DNA from: RUG11551 sp045586185
GTDB taxonomy: Bacteria > Planctomycetota > Planctomycetia > Pirellulales > Thermoguttaceae
Reading direction: 5' to 3'
Assembly (NCBI GenBank): GCA_045586185.1
Contig: JAZMZV010000246.1
Coordinates: forward strand, 20,490-84,489
DNA: 64,000 nucleotides
Shown here: in pieces, positions 44,474-52,258 of the stretch
How positions within the stretch are numbered: the stretch's first letter is position 1
How the letters are laid out: every line of letters begins with the position of its first letter
Made by a program: the position numbers and the translations under genes
Notes under the pieces: generated by a model
What the model was told of the DNA's origin: nothing
The model's database searches: none
What the model saw: the letters and a program-made list of their open reading frames with translations, nothing else

Positions 44474-47200
44474 TTACTCATCTTTATTCGACAGGGTAAC
44501 CTGAACGGACTTGGTCAGGTATTTCTTCGCGACGGCTTTGACCTGGTCAAGCGTTACGGCGTTGATTCGGGCGGCGGAACCCTTTTGGTATTCCGGCCCC
44601 AGTCCGAGGATCGTATCGACCGCCGCCTGAGTCGCCTGATCGCTGGCGGTCGTGTTGTCCTGGGCTTCCATGGCGATAATCATTTCCTTGGCTTTTTCGA
44701 ATTCTTCTTCGGTAATCGTTCCCGCCTTCGCCTTTTCGATGTTCTTGCGAATTCGTTCAACGACTTCGTCAACGGCGTCCGGGCGAGTTTGGGCGATAAT
44801 CGTGAAGTATCCGGGGCTGATTCCCGCCATGCGGATTCCGTGAACGCTGTAAACCAGCCCAGCGCCGCGCAGTTCCGGGAACAGCCAGCCGCCGGGGTAT
44901 CCGCAGCCGGTAACAATTCCGTTGAGAACGTACATCGCGTTGTAATCTTCGACGTTGAGCATGGACGGGCACTCGTACCCGATAAGAATCATGGCAGTCG
45001 TCTTTTCCGTCTTGACGCGTTTGACAACCGACTGTTCAATCGTGTTGACGCTGTCAAAGGAAACGACAGGTCGAGCGGTTTGCTTGAGATTTCCAAAGAG
45101 CTTTTTCGCCTGAGCGACGGCGTCTTCGGTGGAGACGTCTCCGAAAATGGCGACGACCATGCCGTCCGGCTGAACGTACGTCTGATGGTACTTTCTGACG
45201 TCGTCGAGCGTCAAGCTGGAAACGGATTCAATAGTACCGCCGACGATGTGGCTAAACACGCTGGTTTTGGGCAGCGCGCCGAAGAACGCGTCTCGAGCCT
45301 CGGAACGCGGGTCGGCTTTCTTCTTTTGAAGGAGGCCGATTGTCTGAATTTTCAGTTTGGCGAATTCCTCTTCCGGGAGCGTCGGACGGAGGAAACATTC
45401 CGCCAGAATTTCCGACGCCTTGGGGAAGTCCTCTTTGAGAGTCAGGATGGATCCGGAAGTGGTGTTGCGAGCGGCTGTAAAGCCAATCGACCCGCCGATA
45501 AGGTCGAAGTACTCGGCAATTTGAGCGGCTGTCATGTCTTGGCAGCCCCTTTCAAACATGTTGGCTGACAGCAGACTCACCCCGGCGTTTTCCGGCGTTT
45601 CGACAACCGCGCCGCCTTTAACGTAGACCTGCATCGAAACCAGCGGCAGGTTGGGAATCCGCTTTGTCAAAATGGTTACGCCGTTTTCCAGCGTCAGCTG
45701 TTGAATTGGGAAATCGGTCGCTTCAGCGGCGCTTTGAGTCGCTTTTTGCGATTTGCCCAACGGGGTAATAACGACTTTATTGAATCGTTCCGGAACAAGG
45801 TATTTTCGGGCAACGCGCTGAACGTCCTGCGCTGTCACCTTTTTAATCTGTTCAACGTAGGTGTTGTCAAACAGCGGATCGCCGGTGGCAATGTAGGACT
45901 GCGCCAGATTGTCCGCCTGCGCCTGAATCGTCTGAAGACCAAAAATCTGCTCGGCAACTTTTTGCTTTTTAGCTTTCTCGAGCAGTTCTTCCGGAATGAG
46001 GACGTCGCGCATCTTGTAGATGTCGGCAACAACCTGGTCAACTACGGCAGGATAGTTTTCTTCCGTCAGAGACATCTGAACGGCGAACATGCCCGGCGCA
46101 TAGTTGGGCGTTGAGCTGGACGCGCCAATCGACAGAGCCAGAGGGTTGTCCATGCAGTATTTTTTGACCAGAAGGGAACTTGCGCCTTCAGCCAAAACGT
46201 AGTCGAGAATATCCAGCGGGTACATGTCGGGGGAATCGATGCTGACCGTCGGCCAGAAGACGGCAACGTCAAAAGTCGCGCCGTCCATCTCTCTGACCGC
46301 AAAGCGAGGCGACGCCTGCAGCGGTTCCTGAGGAACGACAATGTCGTTCATCTTGCCGCGGGGCGTTCCCTCGTAATTCTTGCGAACGCGTTCGAGAATC
46401 TCGTCTGTTTTGACGTCGCCCACAACGACGAAAATCTGGTTGTTGGGAATGTATCGCTGTTTATAGAAAGAAATAATGTCGTCGTTGGAAGCTCGCTGCA
46501 AGACGTCCAAATATCCAATAACGGGCAGTCGGGCAGGATGCTTCAGATAGCGGGTTTCAGAAATCAGCTTCCACATAACCCGAGCGCGGCTGGCTTCGCC
46601 GTCTCGAAGTTCCTGCTGAACGACTTGCAGTTCCCGGTTGAATTCTTTGGGAACAAAGGCGATATGCTGCATTTCGTCCGCGATGATGTCAACCGCCTTG
46701 ATGACGTCTTTGGACGGGCAGTCGATAAAGTACGCAGTAACGTTGATAGACGTAAAGGCATTGGTAACGCCGCCCATGCGGTCAACCATATCTTCCGTTT
46801 CCGCCTCGGTTCGAGTTGCTGTAGACCCGCCGGAAACGACGTGTTCCAGAACGTGGCTCAAGCCGGCGCCCAGATGTCCGGTTTCGTTCATGCTGCCGGT
46901 GTTTTTAACAAAGCAGCGAACCGTCGCGTTGGGAGCGGTATGGTTTTCCTGAATAAGAATCGTCAAACCGTTGGACAGTTTCGCCATCGTCAAACCTGGT
47001 TGAAGCGTTTCTCGGCTGAGAACTGTCAATGGTTCGGTTGTCGGCGTGGAAGAGGAAGATGAATTCATAGCAGAAGTCGCAGCGGGGGAAAGTGGTGAAG
47101 TTTGAGCAAACGCGTCGCTGGACGCAAACGCCATCAACGCTCCGAGCGCCAGCACGGCAAGCCGGGACGTCCGGACGTTGGAAAGGAATTGAACGGACAT
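44474..47200 (-). CDS. Secreted M16 family zinc peptidase, two fused halves
   Basis: 908 residues from ATG 47200; the extra 26 upstream codons overlap the likely promoter. Signal peptide about 1-33 (ending SDAFAQ). The N-half carries the inverted zinc motif HVLEH (His116, Glu119, His120) with a downstream acidic zinc ligand region (EAETEDMVDRMGG). The C-half (from about 510) is the non-catalytic M16 partner fold, with AGVSLLSANMFERG in place of HxxEH. Same single-chain arrangement as PqqL/pitrilysin-like periplasmic enzymes, which degrade short peptides. On the minus strand TATAAT occurs at 47267-47262. Confidence 0.9.
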   Translation of the reverse strand: MSVQFLSNVRTSRLAVLALGALMAFASSDAFAQTSPLSPAATSAMNSSSSSTPTTEPLTVLSRETLQPGLTMAKLSNGLTILIQENHTAPNATVRCFVKNTGSMNETGHLGAGLSHVLEHVVSGGSTATRTEAETEDMVDRMGGVTNAFTSINVTAYFIDCPSKDVIKAVDIIADEMQHIAFVPKEFNRELQVVQQELRDGEASRARVMWKLISETRYLKHPARLPVIGYLDVLQRASNDDIISFYKQRYIPNNQIFVVVGDVKTDEILERVRKNYEGTPRGKMNDIVVPQEPLQASPRFAVREMDGATFDVAVFWPTVSIDSPDMYPLDILDYVLAEGASSLLVKKYCMDNPLALSIGASSSTPNYAPGMFAVQMSLTEENYPAVVDQVVADIYKMRDVLIPEELLEKAKKQKVAEQIFGLQTIQAQADNLAQSYIATGDPLFDNTYVEQIKKVTAQDVQRVARKYLVPERFNKVVITPLGKSQKATQSAAEATDFPIQQLTLENGVTILTKRIPNLPLVSMQVYVKGGAVVETPENAGVSLLSANMFERGCQDMTAAQIAEYFDLIGGSIGFTAARNTTSGSILTLKEDFPKASEILAECFLRPTLPEEEFAKLKIQTIGLLQKKKADPRSEARDAFFGALPKTSVFSHIVGGTIESVSSLTLDDVRKYHQTYVQPDGMVVAIFGDVSTEDAVAQAKKLFGNLKQTARPVVSFDSVNTIEQSVVKRVKTEKTTAMILIGYECPSMLNVEDYNAMYVLNGIVTGCGYPGGWLFPELRGAGLVYSVHGIRMAGISPGYFTIIAQTRPDAVDEVVERIRKNIEKAKAGTITEEEFEKAKEMIIAMEAQDNTTASDQATQAAVDTILGLGPEYQKGSAARINAVTLDQVKAVAKKYLTKSVQVTLSNKDE

Positions 47201-47344
47201 AAGTTTTTCTCTTAAAGGGGTTAAAATTGAAACAACATTATATTTTAAACTATATAATAATATTATACACGAAAACAATATTTAATGATACGTCAAAAGT
47301 CCCCTATTTGTTCTTTTTTATCTAAAATAGAGGGGAAAAGTTAG

Positions 47345-47495
47345 AAAAAGAGACAGTATTAAATAGCTTTTAGCCTCTAGCTTCTAGTTATTAGCTTTGT
47401 GATTTTAGCTTCCTGCTTTAATGAATAAACCTGAGAACCACAAAAAACAAGCTAACAGCTAGCGGCTAGCAGCTAATAGCTTATCTCCCCCCCTA
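47345..47495. repeat. 7-nt repeat element, AGCTAGT type (second copy)
   Basis: TAGCCTC/TAGCTTC/TAGTTAT units, a core with GATTTTAGCTTCCTGCTTTAA and TGAGAACCACAAAAAACAA, then AGCTAAC/AGCTAGC/AGCTAAT units. The core is clearly related to that of 16160-16297. Confidence 0.85.
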
Positions 47496-47604
47496 TTCCA
47501 TTTTAAAATTGGTTTTGATATAATAAAGGATAATTTATAATTCGAGCGTTGTTTAGATTTTTTCATCGAACGCTTTCCCTTCCTTTAACCCTGTAAAAAA
47601 GATC

Positions 47605-49080
47605 ATGACTGTCAAAAGAAAGATTTCCAGACGAGATTTCGTTAAAGCCAGCGTCGTCGTTACCGGCGCGGCGGTTTGCCCTTTGTTTGTTTCGTCCGAA
47701 GCATTTGGAGCGAACGACCGTCTGCGCGGCGCCGTGTTGGGCGTTGGAAGTCGAGGAAATCATCACGTTCAGGCGTTTTCCGGCATTAACGACGTGGAAA
47801 TCGTCGGAACGGCTGACGCTGATTTGAATCGCGCCAACAGCGCTGCAAAATGGGTCAAAGATAAAAAGGGAAACGACTGTGCAGCCGTTCAGGACGCCCG
47901 CCAGCTCTTTGACGACAAGGACATCGATTTCGTTTCTATCGCGTCCTGCAACCATTGGCATTCGCTTCTGGGAATTTGGGCGGCGCAGGCGGGAAAACAC
48001 GTCTACGTTGAAAAACCCTGTTCGCAAAACCTCTTTGAGGGCTGTCAGCTGGCGGCGGCGATGAGAAAGTACAACGTCTGCATTCAGCACGGAACGCAGC
48101 GACGCTGCGACTTTGGAACAAAAAAAGGCGCAGTCGCCTGGGCAAAGGGAATGTTCGGGAAACCGATTGCCGTCAAGGCGTTTGCCAATCGACCGCGCAA
48201 CCCCATGCCGTTTCTTCCAGACGCGCCTGCCCCGCAAAACATCGATTGGGATTTGTGGGTCGGTCCGGCGGCGAAGGTTCCCTTTAGCGAACGATACGTC
48301 CCGTACAACTGGCACTGGTACTGGAATTTCGGAAACGGGGAAATCGGCAACAACGGCGTCCATTACTTTGACGTCTGCCGAATCGGTTTGACGCAGTTTT
48401 TCCCCGATCTCAAGTTCCCGCAAAACGTCGTTTTTTTCGGAACGCGAACTGTTATCGACAAAGAACATAATTATAAGGACGCCGCTGAGACCCCAACCGT
48501 CATGCTGGGGATTTGCGACTTTAACGGGATCCCGCTTGTTTTCCAGTCCTGCAATTTGAGAAATCGCAACAACGAAAAATGGAATCCGCGCGAAGTCGGC
48601 TGGTTTGTAACAGAAGACGGATACATTCAAGGCTCGACGTTCCATTCCAACAGCGGAAAGACGGAACAAATCAATATTGACTGCGACGCGCTCAATCCCG
48701 GCGACATCTTCCAGAACTTTATCAACTGCGTTCGCGACAATACGCCGGACAAGCTCAACGCGCCGATTACCGAAGGGCATTTCAGCGCCGGCATTTGTCA
48801 CTTGGGCAACGTCTCCTATCGTTCCGGGTCAACCGCCGCGCTAAGAGGCTGCCGCGACGCCGTCGGGAACAATCCGATTATGCAGCAGACGATTGACGAA
48901 ACGCTCGACAACGTCCAGTTCTGTCTGCCGGAACTTGACCTCAACAAAGACGTTTCCTGGACGCTGGGCAAAAAGATTTCCATCAACAACGACACGTTCC
49001 AGATTGACGGCATGCCGGACGCTAACGCTCTGCTAACTCGTCCGCAGCGCGCGCCGTACATCGTTCCAACAATTGAATAA
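47605..49080 (+). CDS. Tat-exported Gfo/Idh/MocA family oxidoreductase
   Basis: 491 residues. Tat signal SRRDFVKASVVVTGAAV (residues about 8-25), then a Rossmann domain opening LRGAVLGVGSRGNHHVQAF and the EKPCSQN motif (KPxxxN-like) at about 139, with a C-terminal alpha/beta domain (IDWDLWVGPAAKVPF, NWHWYWNFGNGEIGNNGVHYFDVCRIGL). Planctomycetes have many of these exported NAD(P)-dependent sugar oxidoreductases. Sits among the carbohydrate-active genes, which supports a role in sugar processing outside the cytoplasm. Cofactor and substrate unknown. Confidence 0.88.
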   Translation: MTVKRKISRRDFVKASVVVTGAAVCPLFVSSEAFGANDRLRGAVLGVGSRGNHHVQAFSGINDVEIVGTADADLNRANSAAKWVKDKKGNDCAAVQDARQLFDDKDIDFVSIASCNHWHSLLGIWAAQAGKHVYVEKPCSQNLFEGCQLAAAMRKYNVCIQHGTQRRCDFGTKKGAVAWAKGMFGKPIAVKAFANRPRNPMPFLPDAPAPQNIDWDLWVGPAAKVPFSERYVPYNWHWYWNFGNGEIGNNGVHYFDVCRIGLTQFFPDLKFPQNVVFFGTRTVIDKEHNYKDAAETPTVMLGICDFNGIPLVFQSCNLRNRNNEKWNPREVGWFVTEDGYIQGSTFHSNSGKTEQINIDCDALNPGDIFQNFINCVRDNTPDKLNAPITEGHFSAGICHLGNVSYRSGSTAALRGCRDAVGNNPIMQQTIDETLDNVQFCLPELDLNKDVSWTLGKKISINNDTFQIDGMPDANALLTRPQRAPYIVPTIE

Positions 49081-49084
49081 CTTA

Positions 49085-49217
49085 AGACAGTAGGCAATAG
49101 TGGAATGTGGTTAGTGGTAAGTGGTTAGTGAGATGAGCGCTTGCGTCCTAACCACTAACCACTAATAACTTACTACTATTCCCTACTCCCTACCCCTCAC
49201 CTACTAACCCCTTCCCT
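49085..49217. repeat. 7-nt repeat element, GTGGTTA type
   Basis: TAGGCAA, then GTGGTTA/GTGGTAA arm, centre GAGATGAGCGCTTGCGTCC, opposite ACCACTA arm, then ACTCCCT/ACCCCTC units to the ATG at 49221. The segment 49107-49163 is nearly identical to 52163-52218. Confidence 0.88.
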
Positions 49218-49220
49218 ACC

Positions 49221-50618
49221 ATGACTCGTTACATCACAACTATCGTTTTTGCTTTGTTTATCTCGCTGACGTCGGCGCTGTTGGCCGACGAGATGATTCA
49301 AGTCGTTAACTTTACCGACGGGACGGAAATTGATTACCCGGTCGCGCTGCTGCGAGGGCGTCTTTCCGATGAAACCGCAACGGAAATCGTCTGTACGAAT
49401 TTGTCGTCGCAGAAAGCGTCTCGACAGATTCACGGCGACGCCTGGAAAGGTCAGTTTAAAGTTCTTGCTGAACTCGTTCCCGGTGAAAACGAACTCGAAC
49501 TGACAAGCGGAGACAATAAAACAACGCTGAAGCTGAACTACAAAAAGAACTCCAATCCGCTGGTCGTCCGCATGATTTACATGACGGATTCCACCGGCGA
49601 CACGACGTTCCAAACGCCGTATGAAAACGACCCTCAGAACTTCAAGGGCAAGCTGGACACGGCTCTTAAATTGATGCAGTGTTTTACCGCTGAAACCATG
49701 AATGACGCCGGGCTTGGCAGAAAGACGTTCAATCTGGAACTGGACGAAAACGGCAACGTCATTGTTCACGTCTTCAAAGGGGAGAAGACGATGGAAGAAT
49801 ACGCCGCTCTTTCTGATAACGAATGGTATTCAACGGTCTATCGGGAAATTTCAAATGACTTCCCGTGGTACAATGGGAAGAACCTCGTCATTCCCGCTTA
49901 CACGCGTTTTGATCCTGAAACCAAACGGGCGAAATGTCACACAGCCCTGGGCGGCGGAAGTCTGGCTCTGTTTGGATCGGGCTGCATGTACACGTGGCCG
50001 GACTCGCTCGACGGCGTTGTCAAGGCGTTTACAGATTCCACGCCCGTTGATAAAGAACGTTTCCATGACGACACCGCTTTCCGTTCCGTCTATTGGGCAG
50101 CGGCGTCAACGACAATCGGCGCGGCTCTGCACGAGTTGGGACACACCTTCGGTCTGCCTCACTCCAACCAGCCGCGCGACATCATGACCCGTGGAATCGA
50201 CCAGTTCAACCGCTTTTTCGTTATGCGTGAAGCCCCCAGCCGATACAACCGAGATTGGCGGGAAAATTTGGATGACAGAGCCGCCAACTGGTCGCTCATT
50301 TCCGCCGCGGCGCTGAACGTCAGCCCGTTCTTCCAGGACGAAGCGCCGGCTGAGAATCAAGGAAGAGTTAGTCTGCAGATTGTCGACGACGGGAAAGCTG
50401 TTGAGGTCGAGGCGGAAAACGGCATCGCCTATTTCGGCGTTATGTCTGACGGACATCGCCAGTATTTCGTTGCCCCTCAACCAGGTCAGGAGCTGCCTAA
50501 GCAGATGCGATTCTCCGTTCAGGAACTCAAAGACAACGTCAAAAATATCAAAGGCAGTTTGGAAATTCACGCCATTGACCGCTACGGAAAGACGAGAAGC
50601 GTTCATGTTAGGCCGTAG
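49221..50618 (+). CDS. Secreted metzincin-like zinc protease (tandem copy 1)
   Basis: 465 residues. Signal peptide about 1-21 (MTRYITTIVFALFISLTSAL). An N-terminal beta-rich domain (about 25-110) precedes a catalytic domain with HELGHTFGLPH: His304, Glu305, His308, Gly311 and His314, the full HExxHxxGxxH metzincin signature, followed by DIMTRG as the Met-turn. The downstream GIDQFNRFF recalls the PF12044 putative metallopeptidase family found in bacteria and fungi. The C-terminal 100 residues are a beta domain (VEVEAENGIAYFGVMSDG). The substrate is unknown. Its stop TAG (50616-50618) is the first TAG of a TAGGGAA array. A close paralogue follows. Confidence 0.82.
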   Translation: MTRYITTIVFALFISLTSALLADEMIQVVNFTDGTEIDYPVALLRGRLSDETATEIVCTNLSSQKASRQIHGDAWKGQFKVLAELVPGENELELTSGDNKTTLKLNYKKNSNPLVVRMIYMTDSTGDTTFQTPYENDPQNFKGKLDTALKLMQCFTAETMNDAGLGRKTFNLELDENGNVIVHVFKGEKTMEEYAALSDNEWYSTVYREISNDFPWYNGKNLVIPAYTRFDPETKRAKCHTALGGGSLALFGSGCMYTWPDSLDGVVKAFTDSTPVDKERFHDDTAFRSVYWAAASTTIGAALHELGHTFGLPHSNQPRDIMTRGIDQFNRFFVMREAPSRYNRDWRENLDDRAANWSLISAAALNVSPFFQDEAPAENQGRVSLQIVDDGKAVEVEAENGIAYFGVMSDGHRQYFVAPQPGQELPKQMRFSVQELKDNVKNIKGSLEIHAIDRYGKTRSVHVRP

Positions 50619-50695
50619 GGAATAGACAGTAGGCAGTAGTAGTTCGCCTTCGGCGAATTTCGCTCCTCACTCCTCACTCCTAATTCCTGACTCAA
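50616..50695. repeat. 7-nt repeat element between the two metzincin-like genes
   Basis: Starts in the stop codon: TAGGGAA, TAGACAG, TAGGCAG, then core TTCGCC-TTC-GGCGAA (50643-50657), then ACTCCTC/ACTCCTA units. Confidence 0.9.
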
Positions 50696-50731
50696 AACGT
50701 TCTATGTATTTCAATTAATCCCCTTTTTACC

Positions 50732-52135
50732 ATGACTCGTTACATTACAACTTTTGTTTTTGCTTTATTTATTTCGTTGACGTCGGCGCTGTTTGCCGAC
50801 GAGGAAATTCAAGTCGTCAATTTTACCGACGGGACGGAAATCGACTACCCGGTCGCGTTGCTGCGCGGGCGTCTTTATGACGAATCCGCAACGGAAATCG
50901 TCTGTACGAATTTGTCGTCGCAAAAAGCCTCTCGACAGATTCACGGCGACGCCTGGAAAGGTCAGTTCAAAGTCCTTGCTGAACTCGTTCCGGGTGAAAA
51001 TGAACTTGAACTGACAAGTGGGGATTATAAAACAACGCTGAAACTGAACTACAAAAAGAACTCTAATCCGCTGGTTATCCGCATGATTTACATGACGGAT
51101 TCGACTGGCGACACGACTTTTCAAACGCCGTATAAAAATGACCCGCAAAATTTCAAGGGCAAGCTTGACACGGCTCTTAAATTGATGCAGTGCTTTACAG
51201 CAGAAACCATGAACGACGCCGGGCTTGGCAGAAAGACGTTCAATCTGGAACTGGACGAAAACGGCGACGTCGTCGTTCACGTTATAAAAGGGAAGAAGAC
51301 GGCGAAGGAATACGGCTCGGTTTCCGATGAAGACTGGTACGACATGGTTTATGATGAAATTACGCCCCAGTTCCCGGAAGATTCCGGACGCAACCTCGTC
51401 ATTCCGTCTTACACGCGTTTTGATCCCAAAACCAAAGAGGCGAAATGTCACACCGCGCTGGGCGGCGGCTGTCAGGCGCTGTTCGGCTCTGGCTGCATGT
51501 ATACGTGGCCGGATTCGCTCGATAGCGTTGTCAAGGCGTTTACGGACTTCACCCCCGTTGACGGCAAACATTTCCATGACGATTCCGCTTACCGTTCCGT
51601 TTACTGGGCGTCGGCGTCAACGACAATCGGCGCGTCACTGCACGAGTTGGGACACACTTTCGATTTGCCCCATTCCACCGAACCGCGCGACATCATGACC
51701 CGAGGAATCGACCAGTTCAACCGCTTTTTCGTCATGCGGGAAGCCCCAAGTAAAGAAAACGACGATTGGCTGGAAAACATCGACAACGAAGCCGCCAACT
51801 GGTCGCCCATTTCCGCCGCGGCGCTTAACGTCAACCGGTTCTTCCAGGATGAACCGCCGAAAGACGACGAAGGGAACGTCGACATTGAGCTTATTGACGA
51901 CAATCAGACCGTTAAACTCGAAGCGGAAAACGGCATCGCCTTTTTCGGCGTCGCGTCCGGTGAAGATCGTCAGCTGTACGTTGCGCCTCTACCCGGTCAG
52001 CCGCTGCCAAAACAGATGCGATTCTCCGTTGATGAACTCAAAGACGGCTGCGAGGAATTCAAAGGCGACTTGGAACTTCACGTCATGGACCGGTACGGGA
52101 AGACGGAGAGTATTCATATTAAAATAAGGGAATAG
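50732..52135 (+). CDS. Secreted metzincin-like zinc protease (tandem copy 2, altered signature)
   Basis: 467 residues, about four fifths identical to copy 1 by eye over the signal peptide and N-terminal domain, less at the C-terminus. The zinc motif is HELGHTFDLPH: the ligands His304, His308, His314 and Glu305 stay, but Gly311 is Asp (codon GAT 51662-51664). In metzincins this Gly allows the sharp turn to the third ligand, so activity may be altered or lost. The Met-turn DIMTRG is kept. The last residues (IRE) and the stop TAG (52133-52135) are encoded by the start of a TAGGGAA array, whereas copy 1 ends VHVRP. Confidence 0.8.
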   Translation: MTRYITTFVFALFISLTSALFADEEIQVVNFTDGTEIDYPVALLRGRLYDESATEIVCTNLSSQKASRQIHGDAWKGQFKVLAELVPGENELELTSGDYKTTLKLNYKKNSNPLVIRMIYMTDSTGDTTFQTPYKNDPQNFKGKLDTALKLMQCFTAETMNDAGLGRKTFNLELDENGDVVVHVIKGKKTAKEYGSVSDEDWYDMVYDEITPQFPEDSGRNLVIPSYTRFDPKTKEAKCHTALGGGCQALFGSGCMYTWPDSLDSVVKAFTDFTPVDGKHFHDDSAYRSVYWASASTTIGASLHELGHTFDLPHSTEPRDIMTRGIDQFNRFFVMREAPSKENDDWLENIDNEAANWSPISAAALNVNRFFQDEPPKDDEGNVDIELIDDNQTVKLEAENGIAFFGVASGEDRQLYVAPLPGQPLPKQMRFSVDELKDGCEEFKGDLELHVMDRYGKTESIHIKIRE

Positions 52136-52258
52136 GGAATGGGGAGTAGGGAGTAGTGGAAAGTGGTTAGTGGTAAGTGGTTAGTGAGATGAACGCCTGC
52201 GTCCTTACCACTTACCACTCAAAACTTACCACTCAAAACATACCACTTAGAACTTACC
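52127..52258. repeat. 7-nt repeat element from the metzincin stop to the umuC start
   Basis: TAGGGAA/TAGGGAG units beginning in the coding sequence, then GTGGTTA arm, centre GAGATGAACGCCTGCGTCC, then CTTACCA units; the last unit runs directly into the umuC ATG (CTTACCATG, 52253-52261). It replaces the entire spacer. Confidence 0.9.

Noticed and set aside
47563..48801. 412-codon frame antisense to the oxidoreductase gene
   Set aside because: Antisense shadow of a clear Gfo/Idh/MocA gene.
49221..52135. Assembly duplication as the reason for the two protease genes
   Set aside because: The copies differ throughout by many scattered substitutions, at the zinc motif and at the C-terminus, so they are true paralogues.
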